Below are positions 43,334 to 54,124 of a stretch of DNA of 64,000 nucleotides, piece by piece. How positions within the stretch are numbered: position 1 is the stretch's first letter; every line of letters begins with the position of its first letter. A program made the position numbers and the translations under genes. Origin of the DNA: Haematococcus lacustris (Eukaryota > Chlorophyta > Chlorophyceae > Chlamydomonadales > Haematococcaceae). Where the stretch lies: NCBI GenBank assembly GCA_030144725.1, contig JASKMD010000001.1:622702-686701 (forward strand). Reading direction: 5' to 3'. Under the pieces are notes generated by a model that was given only the letters and a program-made list of their open reading frames with translations, had not been told where the DNA came from and did no database searches.

Positions 43334-45273
43334 TCACTTGAGACAGTGGATGGCATTGTACTCAGCCAGAAGCTTGTCACAGCCAGTCAGGTTGGCTCGT
43401 GGCTCCCAGGTATTGAAGGAGGCGTCATAGCCTTCCCACTGGACCAGGAACTCCCCAGCCTTTCCTGCACGGACGTATCTGTGGGACAGCGGCCGCCATC
43501 AGGCAGGTCACGCAGCCCAGGAGTGACAGGGCTCTGGCCTGTGTTGAGGAAGAAGGGCGTGGAGTGTATAGACTCCTGCCATGAGTTGTTGACAGCAAAC
43601 TCAGCCAAGGCAAGGTGATCAGGTCAGTCAGCCTGAGTGGGAGAGATGTAATGCCGAAGCATTTCCTCAAGTACACGATTGTACCTCTCAGTCTGGCCAT
43701 CACTCTGTGGCCTGTAGGCAGTAGACATATTAGTCTTCATACCCAGCAGCTTTTTAACAGCATGTCAGAACTTATTATTAAAGTGTGCACCACGATCGGT
43801 GAGTACTTCAGCCGGAAGGCCGTGTAACTTGAATACATTGTTGATAAACAGCCGGGCGAAGGTCATGGCATTCATGGACTCCTTGCATGGCACAAAATGC
43901 ACCATTTTGCTCAGGCGGTCAACAATGACACAGATGGCATCATAGCCGTGGGTCCCAACAGGCAGCTTGGTTACAAGGTCCATGGACACATGCTCCCACC
44001 GATACCCTGGGACAGTCAGGGGTCTCAACAGACCACCCGGCTTAGAGTTGGAGGACTTATCGCGTTGACACGCATCACATGTCCCTCACATCAGCACGCA
44101 CAGTGTTCCACCAGAATACACGTGTGACACGCTCGAGGGTTTTGGTCATTCCCGCATGGCCAGCATAAGCAGCATCATGCATCTCATGCAAGATGTGTTC
44201 ACGCAGTTCAGGCACATTGGGGACCACCACTAAGTCCTTACCAGAGATCCGCCAGAGACCGTCGGTGTCCTGGTACATTCCAGAATGATCAGCATTGGCA
44301 GTAAACGCAGGGTCCTGCTGGTATCCAAGGTTCAGTTGATCAGAAAGTCCCATAGGAGCAGCGGGAGCCGCAGGATACTGCGCTGTCTCAGTCTGTGTAA
44401 CAGGGGTCTCAGACCCTATCGGGTCCAACATGGCTTCAACACACGTGGTATCTTTCTCAAATTGTGACAGAGCAAGGGGAGATTTCGCACTGATGGCAGC
44501 CGGGGCAGCGGCTCGAAGGCCAGCCTCACGAGCTCCCCCCCCCTCCAAAGAAAGCTTGGCCTGCCTCCTGGTGGTGACTGCACACACCGAGACACTTTCT
44601 GGAGAATCGTGCACAATCCGGGACAAAGGGTCTGCAGGGTTCACAGGGTCAGCATAAATGCACGAGACTGTATGAGAACCTGCTCATAAACTCTACCACC
44701 TGGCCCGGCGCCTAGATAGCACTGTCTGGGTAGGCAAGGCAACCAAAGGCTGGTGATCGGTGAATAGAGTGAATAGCACGCTTCAAGTAGCAGCGCCATT
44801 CTTTGCATGCTGTGACTAAAGAGAGGAACTCTTGTTCACCAGTTGTGTAGTTGATCTCAGCAGGTGATAGCTTACGGCTTAGATAGGCCAGTGGATAGCC
44901 ATCCTGCATGAGGACTGCACCCAGTCCCTGAAGGGACGCATCACAGTAACCCTGGAACGGTTTGGTGTGATCGGGTAGTCTCAGCATGGGTACTGCAGCG
45001 ATGGCAGCTTTGAGAGCATTGAATGCTGTCAAAGGTACCTCAGGCCAGTCATGCCATGGAAAGGACAGACCGCCTTTACCACAAAGATTTGTGAGAGGTG
45101 CAGCAATATTGCTGAAATTACAGACAAACTTGCGCAAATAATTTGCAGCGCCAAGGAATGACTGTAATCCCTGGAGGGACTGGGGAATAGGCCAGTTAGC
45201 TATTGTTGAGACCTTATCAAGGTCTACAGCAATGCCTCCAGCAGTGACCAGATGGCCTAAGAATTTAAGTGTA
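43334..45273 (-). pseudogene. gypsy pol, downstream part: RT end, RNase H, integrase, chromodomain
   Basis: Read from 45273 down: the RT connection (FLGHLVTAGGIAVDLDKV), RNase H-like YLSRKLSPAEINYTTGEQEF near 44860, the integrase zinc-finger region (HEMHDAAYAGHAGM, then WWNTVRADVRDM) near 44100-44190, the integrase core with Asp at MDLVTK, Asp at LTDRG and Glu at GQTERYN, and a C-terminal chromodomain (GEFLVQWEGYDASFNTWEPR) ending at the stop at 43334. Lesions: frameshifts in RNase H near 44760 and 44690, a 2-base loss near 44076, TGA for Trp at 43765, and a stop near 43626. Chromodomains steer chromovirus insertion to histone-marked chromatin. Confidence 0.88.
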
Positions 45274-45275
45274 TA

Positions 45276-48200
45276 CCGTACTCTCCCTTATGATTCCCTA
45301 TCCCGAATCGTTTTTTGTCCTTCGGGAAACCGGCAATGATTAAACAATGTATTTTTCTGGTCTTTCGGGAAGTAGTCAAACAATTAGTTGACCTTGACGG
45401 AAGTGCCAGCAATGGACCAGTTTGTGGCCCGGGGCATCAGTTCCGCCGATGCAGCTGATAATCTGCACCGCGAGCTCCTTATGCACGATGAACAACGCTT
45501 TCAAATGTCTCTCGATCGTCAATCGGCAATGATTGGTCTTGCCGCATCGCCCAGCACACCTCCTACCCTCGCACGCACCGGCAACGCGTATGAGAACTGG
45601 TGGCAACCTGCTAGGATTTAGCCCACCCTGGGCTGGGCCAGGGGGAGGCGGGCCAGGCTGAGGCAAAGGCTGGGTCATAGGACAGGCCAGGGTGGCAACC
45701 AGGGTGGCTGCTATGCCCCGGGCAAGGTCGAGGGAGGTGGGCCAGGCTGGGGCAAAGGCTGGGGTCACAGGACAGGCAAGGGTGGCAACCAGGCTGGCAA
45801 GGCGGGCAAGGCGGGGTGCTTGCTTTGGCCAAGGCAGCAGAATGGGTGGCTGGAGTACGTAAGTCTGAATGCTCCAGGCAGATGACGAGATAGGCCACTA
45901 GAAGAGAGACCACGACAGTTGACAATGTCAATCATATGATTTAAGTGGTGGGTTTAGGTGGTGGGCAGCAGCAGCAGCTCAGCCTGACCCATTGGCTTTG
46001 TTCACCATCACAGACTGAGGGGCTATGCGGTGTGCTGTGCAGGGCAATCACTCTATGTGTCTGGGCCGTTCCCAGTCACCAGCCTCCACACTGGTGGAGA
46101 ACCAGGCTTGCTGTTTGGCCCCATCACAGGCGGTGGCCGGGCCGTCACCTTCTCCACCTGCTTCCAAGGTGCAGCCGGCCGCCTGCTCAGCTCAGCTGCA
46201 CCTCGACCTCCTCTACACAGACTGCCTCCGCCTGTGCCTTGTCCACTGCTTGGCAGCGCTGCTGTGCCCCACATGCTGGGCTGCTGATGCTGCTGGTCGG
46301 TGTGTGTGGTGGCTGCAGGGACTACTGCTTGGAATACTTACCTCAGCTTGTACCAGACTACCACCCCTGCCAGCGCTCGCCTCTGTGGAGGGTCAACGGC
46401 CGCGGTGGGTCCCCTCCCTGCAGCCTGGCTCCCTGGTTGAGGAGGCTGAGCGGGTCATTGATGTGGTGGGGTGAGGAGGCAGAGGAGGAGGCAGAGTAGG
46501 TCACAGGCGAAGGTCACAACCTAGGTTCAAGGCCGAGCTGGTTGTGAGGGTGATGCGGTCAGAAGCCTGCAGGGGTCAAGGCTGCAGGGGTCAATGCCAT
46601 CCCTGCCTACCCACTCTGGCCACTCTGGCCTGCTGCCCTGCTGCCAGGATGGACCACAGCAGCTGGGCAGCGGTGATGATGACGCCTGTCGTGCCTACTT
46701 GGCTGCGCAGGTGTCATATAATGATGACGCCACCTCACCCACCTGCTCTTTTGACTCACTGCTGTCCAGGCTGACCACCACCCTGACCAATGGCCTGCCC
46801 TACTGGCTGGTGGGCCGTCCCTCCTGCCCGCTGCACAGCCCTGCCCTGCTGCTCACCACTGCTGTGCTCTCAGTCTCACCTGTGCCAGGCTGCTGGCAGC
46901 GGCTGGCAGCGGCTGTCTGGCTGCTGGCTGTTGCAAACATGGACAAGAGTTTGGGGGCAAGAGCGAGCTTACTGGCAGGTTCAACACTGTCTGCCTGCTG
47001 TCACAAGGACATAGGGCACTCTGTGCTGGTCATCGTTGCACATTACAAACTGGCAGGCATGACATGTAGGCCATTGAGTGGCAGTCAGGGAAGAGAAGGG
47101 GAGTGGGGGGAGGTCCCTTACCTGCACTAATGCCCACCTGCTCTCACCCGCATGCAGATGCTCCGAGGATTGTACGGCGCTGCGGTAGCCAACTCCACAA
47201 TCCTGGTGACTGCCGCCTAGCCGGACATGCTGCTGACGACCTGGTGAGCCGCTGCCAACAACACGCCGCCGCATCCTGACACTTGAGCGCAAGGGCTGTG
47301 GGGGTGGAGCACGACCGCCTTCCTACCTACTTCCTAACTTTGCTGACGACAATACAAGGGCATGTACCGTACTCTCCCGATCGATTTCCTATCCCGAATC
47401 GTTTTTCGTCCTTCGGGAAATCGGGAAAGAGTAAACAATGTAATTTTTTGGTCCTTCGGGATGTGGTCAAACAATAAGTTGACCTTGACGAAAGGGCCAG
47501 CAATGGACCAGTTTGTGGCTGGGGCAAAGGCTAGGCTCACCAGACAGGCAAGGGTGGCGACTAGGCTAGCAAACTTGTCGAGGGGGGAGGCGGCCGGTCA
47601 TACACGGGCAGCCGGCCAAGGCGGGGTGCTTGCAAGGAGGCAGCAGCATGGGTGGCTGCAGGAGCACGCAAGTTTGAATGCTCCGAGGCAGATGATGAGA
47701 TATGCCGCCACTGCCAGCAGCGGCAGTCGGGTGTTCCCAACTAACAGAAAATGACAGGAAACTGACCCTTATTAGTAGGACGGCTGTAACTCTGCACTCA
47801 CTACGCCAAATACTATGCTAGATGATTCACAATGTAGCCAACCCAGCCAGCTACCTTTCAATTATCCAGAATAACTATGCAGTTAGTAGGCCGTGCACAG
47901 CAAAGCATCAAAGTTAGTGATTCAAATTTGGGCCGTTGCGGGGCATGCAGTCATCGCTGCGACCGCCTTCGTCGCTTAGGCTGCTCTACATGCGCATGCG
48001 CGTCGGCAGCAGCAGTCGGATCGGAAAGCGGTTGCGGCGATGTGGCAATGAGCCCACCTCCCCTCCTTACCTAGAGGGCAAAGCCACAGCTCGACCATTG
48101 GGACTTACAGCATGCTACTTACTAGGTTAGGCTCCTTTTAGACATTGTTACACACGCTCATACTCAGATATGTCAAAAGCTCACTTTGGTCTGTGACCCC

Positions 48201-49075
48201 CAACTCCCTTAGCCGATCTGAGGACCAGGGCCATGCAGTCAGTCGCACAACTCCACACCATGTCCGAGTTTGAACTCGGCTCCTCTCAGAGTTACACTCC
48301 CCTACATCCCATCCGCCTGCGTGCAAAGTTTTATAGCTCAACTGCCACCCCACAGCCCCGTGGCCCTGATTCTGCTTGGAGAACATGATGTCACTTTGAA
48401 GATGTCAAACTGATAGAGGCCTGGGCTATTTAACGTGCGGTTTGTTTCAACAAATGCCCCAAGGGGGCAAGAACAAACATTTTGTGGCCGTTTTCCTGTG
48501 GGTGCAACGGGTGCAACACAGTGAAGGACATAGTGGAGGAGGGGGGGGTGTAACCCGGTGATACCTCAGTGTGCGCCGACCCAAATGGTGTATTCGGCGG
48601 AAGTGAGCACATCTATTATGTTTCAATCACCCCGTCTACGCGCCCTGCACGCCCGGCAGGCATCGCGTTGGGTGTTGGCCGGACATTCCATTTGTGCACA
48701 ACCAGCTCACTACGCCAGATAGATGGCGCCACAGGGATGTGGCTCACCGTCCCAAGGATACCCGTCTCGCCGCTGTGGTTTGTTCGCGGGCACATGTGGA
48801 AGTACGCGAGCAAAGACTCCAATGTCGTGCGCTGATGGTCAGATGACGCGCATTGATTTGCAACTACCAATGTGCCAAACGCTATCGAAAACGATGCAGT
48901 ATTGAGAGAGTACTTGCATGCATATTACCAACCCCATGTTGGGAACACCTGAGCACGAAGCCGTTTTTCGACGTACTTTGGCCATCGGGGAACTTGAAAC
49001 AATAAAAAATATGGCTCGGGAATAATATTTTACTTATAGTTTCCGAGGCCTCGGGAATCAAAAGGGAGAGTACGG
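45276..49075. mobile_element. 3.8-kb TA-flanked DNA element inside gypsy pol
   Basis: Terminal inverted repeats CCGTACTCTCCC / GGGAGAGTACGG, with TA on both sides (45274-45275 and 49076-49077). Removing the element and one TA rejoins the reverse transcriptase frame exactly (MRY|TLKF). A second left end with the same TIR starts at 47367 and its first ~350 bp are homologous to 45276-45870, so the element is composite or contains a nested relative. It includes a short plus-strand frame at 45388-45621 (DNLHRELLMHDEQRF) that recurs near 63090-63150 in reverse. No transposase is recognised. Confidence 0.8.
45990..47280 (+). pseudogene. Host-like exons carried in the 3.8-kb element
   Basis: Two stretches look like real exons with splice sites. 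About 46038-46168 reads LYVSGPFPVTSLHTGGEPGL and ends AVTFSTCFQ before a GTGCAG donor. About 46648-46820 follows a CAG acceptor and reads GSGDDDACRAYL, then VSYNDDATSPTCSFDSLL and LTNGLPYWLV. The pattern STC, NDD, Cys and a late G-Y-hydrophobic run recalls secreted beta-sandwich (PPC-like) repeats common in algal extracellular proteins; this family call is my inference. The rest of 45990-47280 has no clear coding sequence. Confidence 0.4.
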
Positions 49076-49899
49076 TAGCGCATAAACTCACTATTAGATA
49101 GTTTAGCATACAACTTATTCTTACGCAGCAGTTCAAATACTTGCTTGAGGTGCAGCAGGTGATCCTGAACTGACCTAGACATGACGAGGATGTCATCCAG
49201 ATACACCAAGGCACACTTACCCAGCACAATAGCAAAGGCGTCGTTCATGACCCGTTGAAATGTAGCTGGAGCGTTGGTCAATCCAAAGCATAACACTTTG
49301 AACTGAAAGTGACCTTCAGGTGTACGGAAGGCCTTCAGGCACATCCTCAGGAGTGATCCTGATCTGGTGGTAACCAGCCTGCAGGTCTAGGGAAGAGAAG
49401 ACTTTGCAGCCAGACAGCTTGTCAAACAATTCATCAATGCGAGGCAGTGGATACTGGTCACGCAGTGTGATCTTGTTGAGCTGTCTGTAGTCTATACACA
49501 TTCTCAATTCACCTAACTTCTTCTGACCAAACAGGACAGGAGCTGCATAAGGAGAAGAGCTTGCTCAATCATACCTTTAGCAAGGAGGTCCTGTAGCTGT
49601 TGCTTCAGCTCGTCATGCTCAGGCTTGCTTAGCCTGTACATGGGAGTGGCTGGAGGGCGGTTACCAGGCTCCAGGGGTATAGTATGACCCACTGGGCGGT
49701 CTGCTGGCAAGCCAGTGAGAGGTGTGAACACATCACTGTATTCTGCCAGCAGAGCATCCAACTGAGCTTTGATAGCATCACGGAGACCATGAGGGGTTAC
49801 CTCAGGTTGAGGTATGGCAGAGCCATCAGGACTGCTAACAGCCACAACGGCACGACCGCCTTTTCTCAACCACCTTGCTGCTACCTTGGCAGTAGCCAT
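49030..49899 (-). pseudogene. gypsy pol, upstream part: reverse transcriptase
   Basis: From 49899 down: MATAKVAARWLRKGG, then EYSDVFTPLTGLPADRPVGH and PMYRLSKPEHDELK, the lead-in to RT. RT fingers and palm follow ([50 protein letters not shown]), with the catalytic YLDD box near 49190. There is a frameshift near 49560 and another near 49335 (ITPEDVP versus KAFRTPEG). The reading is cut at 49078 by the TA-flanked element and resumes at 45273. Confidence 0.9.
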
Positions 49900-49914
49900 T
49901 GGTACAGTATATCA

Positions 49915-51524
49915 AGGCGGCTGCATGGTGTTGCTCCTGTGACATGCTTGGCGTGTTGGGCCAAAGCAAAGTTCATGACAAGATAATATTGTCTGCAAAA
50001 ACCACGCGTGCTCAATGGCATAGCGGTGCACAACTACGTTGTCAACCACAAGCATAGTAGCAAGTGTGTACGACATGACACCATGTGCATGCACATACCA
50101 TGAAGGCATGTCATGATCACTAATACATACATATGATCAAGTGATGCGTGTACATGTGTTTGGATGTCTTACCCATAAGGGCTGGACACATGACCATACA
50201 TGAAATGGATTTAGGACGTAGCCTACAAGCTTGTTTACAGCACAAGAGCTCTATCTGAGGTCATCAGAGCACAATGATGAGATAAGCATTAAATGCGAAT
50301 GGCAAAGCATGACTTGATGATCAGAACAAGTTCATGCATGACAAGATATTCTTGTATGCGAGGAGTGCGCCAAAGTGCAACACATGGGTCACATGAAATG
50401 GTCGAAGTTGACACTAGGTTCAGGGTGACAAGGACCATGGGTATCATGATCAGTAGGGTGGGGCATGGCCACCATCGCATGGACCTGAGCCTACAAGGCT
50501 GTCATGCAACCCATCAGTGGCACAATGGCTCACAATAGGGTTCCCTTGAATTGTGCTTTATGACCAGCAGAGTGCCACAGTAGCAAGACGACAACGTCGA
50601 GTAGTGCCAAGATAAGCAAGTATGCATGGTGCAAGCAGATGCTTATGGCAGAAAATGACACTATGTGTCATGCCGCACCAGGATCAGGGCTGTCCATGTA
50701 TAGAACTGCCATAGACGTTGCCATAGGCTGCCATAAAGGTTTCATAGAGATCATAGACGACCTGTAAGAACACCTGTACTTGGGGCAGCCACATTAGCAT
50801 GGTGAGTAGAAGGCAAAGGTCATATATGTACCATAGCCATCACCAAGGTCATCAGCAAGCCTTAGGGCTTGAGGCTGTCAGCAGCATGTACTAAGCATAG
50901 CACGGCTGTAGCATGGCTGGCAGCGATGGCCAAGCATATGCAAACCTGATACATTCAGGGCTGGCAAAGGACTAGTTGCACGCACAATGAAGTTGTGCAC
51001 AACAAACACAGATGCGTAAAACATGCATAGCACGTTGGCAGCGTACCACTAAGGTAGCTATCTTGTCCATCTGCTTGAATCCACGTTTACATCGTGTTGT
51101 CCTTTCTTAGGTCTGAGCCAGAAGCTTAGACGCAACCTGCAGCCGCTGAAAAAGACATGCAGGCCAGAAGGAGTAGAGGAGGTGCGACAAGCGCTACAAA
51201 ACGAGTCTGCCAGAGTGCAATGAAATGCAACAAGGCGCAACACTGGACCTGCCACAGGAACCTCATTTCGCGAGAGTAGCCTTTAGGAGTAGCCATCGTT
51301 GGAGGGCGAAATGTGGCAACTACGGACAAATCCGTAAAGGTGACCAGATTGTCAGGCAGAACAGGAACGACCACCTGGCCCCGATAATGGTGGGCAGCCT
51401 TGGCTGTTCGCCTCCACTGTCAGCGTTCTCCAAAGCCGAAGCTCCACTAGCGTGAAAGCCAGAAGTCAGCCGGAGGCTGGAGGCATGATGCCCTCGCAAA
51501 CGCAAGTCTGGTCGGAAACCACTC
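49915..51524. other. gypsy 5' internal region without recognisable gag
   Basis: About 1.6 kb between the RT frame and the right LTR, where gag and protease should be. It is A+T-richer, full of short CATGAC/GTCATG words, and has no frame longer than about 80 codons with any retroelement signature. Either gag decayed or was replaced by unrelated sequence. Confidence 0.5.
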
Positions 51525-51797
51525 TGTAACGTGCAGTGCACGTTGTTAGCCGAGGGACCGTCTTGCGTGTTGCGAGGAAAACTGCCATGGAGAAGTTTAC
51601 AGGAAAACCTCGTGAGAGGGCTAGGGCTTAGAACGGGGCCCCCTGGAATCGAACCAGTTGTCCTCACAGCAGCGCTGCTAGGCTTTAACCTGCCCTACTC
51701 ACTCGGTAAAAGTAATGCGCCCACCTGCGCCCGCCATAGGCAGTACACAGGTGTCGCGGGCAAAGGGGAACGGTGTCGCTCAAGGCTCGCCGTTACA
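51525..51797 (-). repeat. 5' LTR (right side) of the gypsy element
   Basis: 273 bp, TGTAAC to GTTACA, intact. Contains an exact tRNA-type B-box on the minus strand (GGTTCGATTCC at about 51650). Since the element is on the minus strand this is its 5' LTR. Confidence 0.88.
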
Positions 51798-52013
51798 CTG
51801 TCACATCGCGTGCGACAGGTGCCTCGCATCTATGGGCTGAATGATCGAGGTCAGCAAGCTCTGTTTCAGCTTTGGCGCCATATACCATAGAGTTATGGTG
51901 AACTTGGGGGTGTTGCTACAAATTTGGTGACAGCCGCATCTCAAACAAATGGTGATACAATTTGGTGACAAATTGATTTGGTGAAATCACCAACAGGGCG
52001 TATCACTACAGTA

Positions 52014-52886
52014 AGCTGCATGGCAGCATGCGCATAAGTATCGATACTAACACTGTTACTATTGTCATTTTTATTATCATTGTGATTGTTGTTATTACTA
52101 TTACACACAACAGACAACGTGGCAACGTCTGACAAGTCTTTTAAAGCCACTGGCCACCATCCATTGGCTACCCAGCAGCACTGCGCAACATCATGCCCCT
52201 CGGAACCGCTTGTTAGAGACTAAGGCACAGGCACAGGCGCAGGCGCTGGCACAACGGGTGTGTCGTGCAACATGCAGGACTGCACTGCCAACACTTGCTG
52301 GGCGTGACAAGGGCAGGGGATGGAACAGCAGGAGGGGTGGAGAAGGTGCAGTGACCTTCCCTCTTGTAACCAAGGATCCAGGTCTGTAATTAGGGGCTGC
52401 GTAGCTACAGCCAGACTCAGCAGTAGCAGGCCCATCAACCGCTCAGGCCGTGAACGACCTTGCACGATGCAGTCGCAGTCGCAGGGGCGGGCTACCCCTT
52501 CACAACCAGGGCTCCACCATCAGGGGTGTGTTCAGGGGCAGGGGCAGGGGCAGGGGCAGGGGCAGGGGCAGGGGCAGGGGCAGGGGCAGGGGCAGGGGCA
52601 GGGGCAGGGGCAGGGGCAGGGGCAGGGGCAGGGGCAGGGGCAGGGGCAGGGGCAGGGGCAGGGGTAGGGGCAGGGGTCCGGCTCAGCAGGTGGTCAGGTT
52701 GCGTGCACGCAGCAGCAACAGTACGAGCTGTGTTGCGCTGCAAGCCCTGCCCAGCCTACTTGGCTACCCGTCCACCACCAGGGGCCCAGGGGTGATCAGG
52801 GGTGATCAGGGGCAGGCTGTTGGGCAGGTCCGGCGCGGCAGGTGCTGGTGTTGCGTGCGTGCAGCCACAAGCCCCGCCCTGCCTAT
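52014..52886. other. Region downstream of the SDR gene
   Basis: Lies 3' of the minus-strand SDR gene. It contains a GGGGCA hexamer array (about 52524-52676) and a copy of CAGGGGTGATCAGGGG in tandem near 52788-52812. One TTACA (52101-52105) could be a distant poly(A) signal for the SDR gene. I see no gene. Confidence 0.4.
52524..52676 (+). repeat. GGGGCA hexamer array
   Basis: About 25 copies of GGGGCA. It gives long Arg-Gly and Ala-Gly shadow frames on the plus strand; no exon is supported here. Confidence 0.92.
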
Positions 52887-54090
52887 TTAGCCGCGGCTGT
52901 GCCCTGAGCCAGGTTGGGGGGCGGCTGTGGGGGTGTAGAGGCCCACCATGCGCTCGCTCCACTCCCACAGCTGCGTGCAGGCGGCAGGGTCTTGGGCCTG
53001 GGCCTGCGGGCGAGACCAGGGGCAGCACAAGCAGCTGCCATGTAGCAGGACACACACGGGCGAATCGGGCAGGGGGCACGGGGCGGGGTCAGGGAGAGGG
53101 GGGCGGGGGCAGGGGACTACTACACCCCACCCCAGGGGCAGGGGCAGGGGGCAGCAGGGGGGGGCAGGGGTAGAGGGTGGGGTCAGGGGGTAGGGCCTAG
53201 GGGCAGGGCGCAAGTGGCAGGGGCGTGGGCAGGGGGTAAGGTCAGGGGGCGTGGGCAAGGGGCAAGGGGCAAGGGGCAAGGGGCAAGGGGCAAGGGGCAA
53301 GGGGCAAGGGGCAAGGGGCAAGGGGCAAGGGGCCAGGGGCAAGGGCGGGGGCAGGGAGCACGGGTCGGGTTTAGGGGTCGGGGGCAGGTTGTGGAGGCCT
53401 AGTAGATCCCATCCCTTCCCACCCACCGCTGGCTTCATAGGCTTGCAGTCGTGAAGGAACAGCGGCAGCTGCTGGGTAGTCGGCAGCGCGGCAAACACCG
53501 CCGTCTCTGCCCCCTGCGCATGCCAGCTTTACCGCAGACTCAGCAACCATTGTGGGCACATGCGGTCACAATACCACGACGAGGTCACACCCCACAGCAG
53601 GTCACACCTGTGCTGGCGTCCTTGCCACCAGGCAGGAGAGGGGCTGGGCGAGGTTTAGGGGCCATGGCAGCATGCTCATGATGCCCGTTGACACGAAGCC
53701 TGGGCTGACTGCAGACAGCAGGGGCGGCAGGAGGTGGCAGGGGCGGCAGGAGGTGGCAGGGGCAGCAGTATTGAGGGGAGTACTGCAGACAGCAGGGGCC
53801 ATAGTGAGGGGCTGACTGCAGACAGCAGGGGTGGGCAGTGCAGGCAAGGGTTGATGGTGTGAAACCGCCATGGCCCTGGCCCTGGTCCACCCTGACTGCC
53901 CACCTCATCCACGTCAGGGCAGGGGGGTCCCTTGCTGCCCACCAACAGCTGCTGCTCTAGTCTTCCCGCCCCGGCCCCCGCCCCGGCCCCCGCCCCGGCC
54001 CCGCCCCTGCTGCTGCTGCTGCTGCTGCTGTTAATGGCCACCGTCACCGTCCCGGCCACCACATCACTAGTGTCACCCACCCCCACCCCC

Positions 54091-54124
<34 letters not shown>

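Larger units (their letters stand above)
39918..51797 (-). mobile_element. Ty3/gypsy chromovirus LTR retrotransposon (defective)
   Basis: Bounded by 5-bp duplications CTGTC (39913-39917 and 51798-51802). LTRs are 273 bp, TGTAAC...GTTACA. The right LTR is 51525-51797; the left LTR is 39918-39957 plus 42871-43103, interrupted by another element. Minus-strand polarity follows from the polypurine tract CTGGGGGGGGTGAA next to 43103 and the order RT, RNase H, integrase, chromodomain. A TGG beginning three bases inside the right LTR may start the primer-binding site. The two LTRs differ at only 2 positions that I can find, yet pol has several frameshifts and stops and no gag is recognisable in 49915-51524. 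Confidence 0.9.
39261..52011 (-). mobile_element. Outermost TIR element (TA duplication), now split
   Basis: An exact 26-bp terminal inverted repeat beginning CTGTAGTGATACGCC occurs at 39261-39286 and, inverted, at 51986-52011, each flanked outside by TA (39259-39260 and 52012-52013). Only 39261-39917 and 51803-52011 (about 866 bp) belong to this element; the rest is the gypsy insertion. Subterminal TTTGGTGA motifs are repeated near both ends. TA duplication and short TIRs suggest a Tc1/mariner-type non-autonomous element. It may carry the acidic reading frame described in the next entry. Confidence 0.75.
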
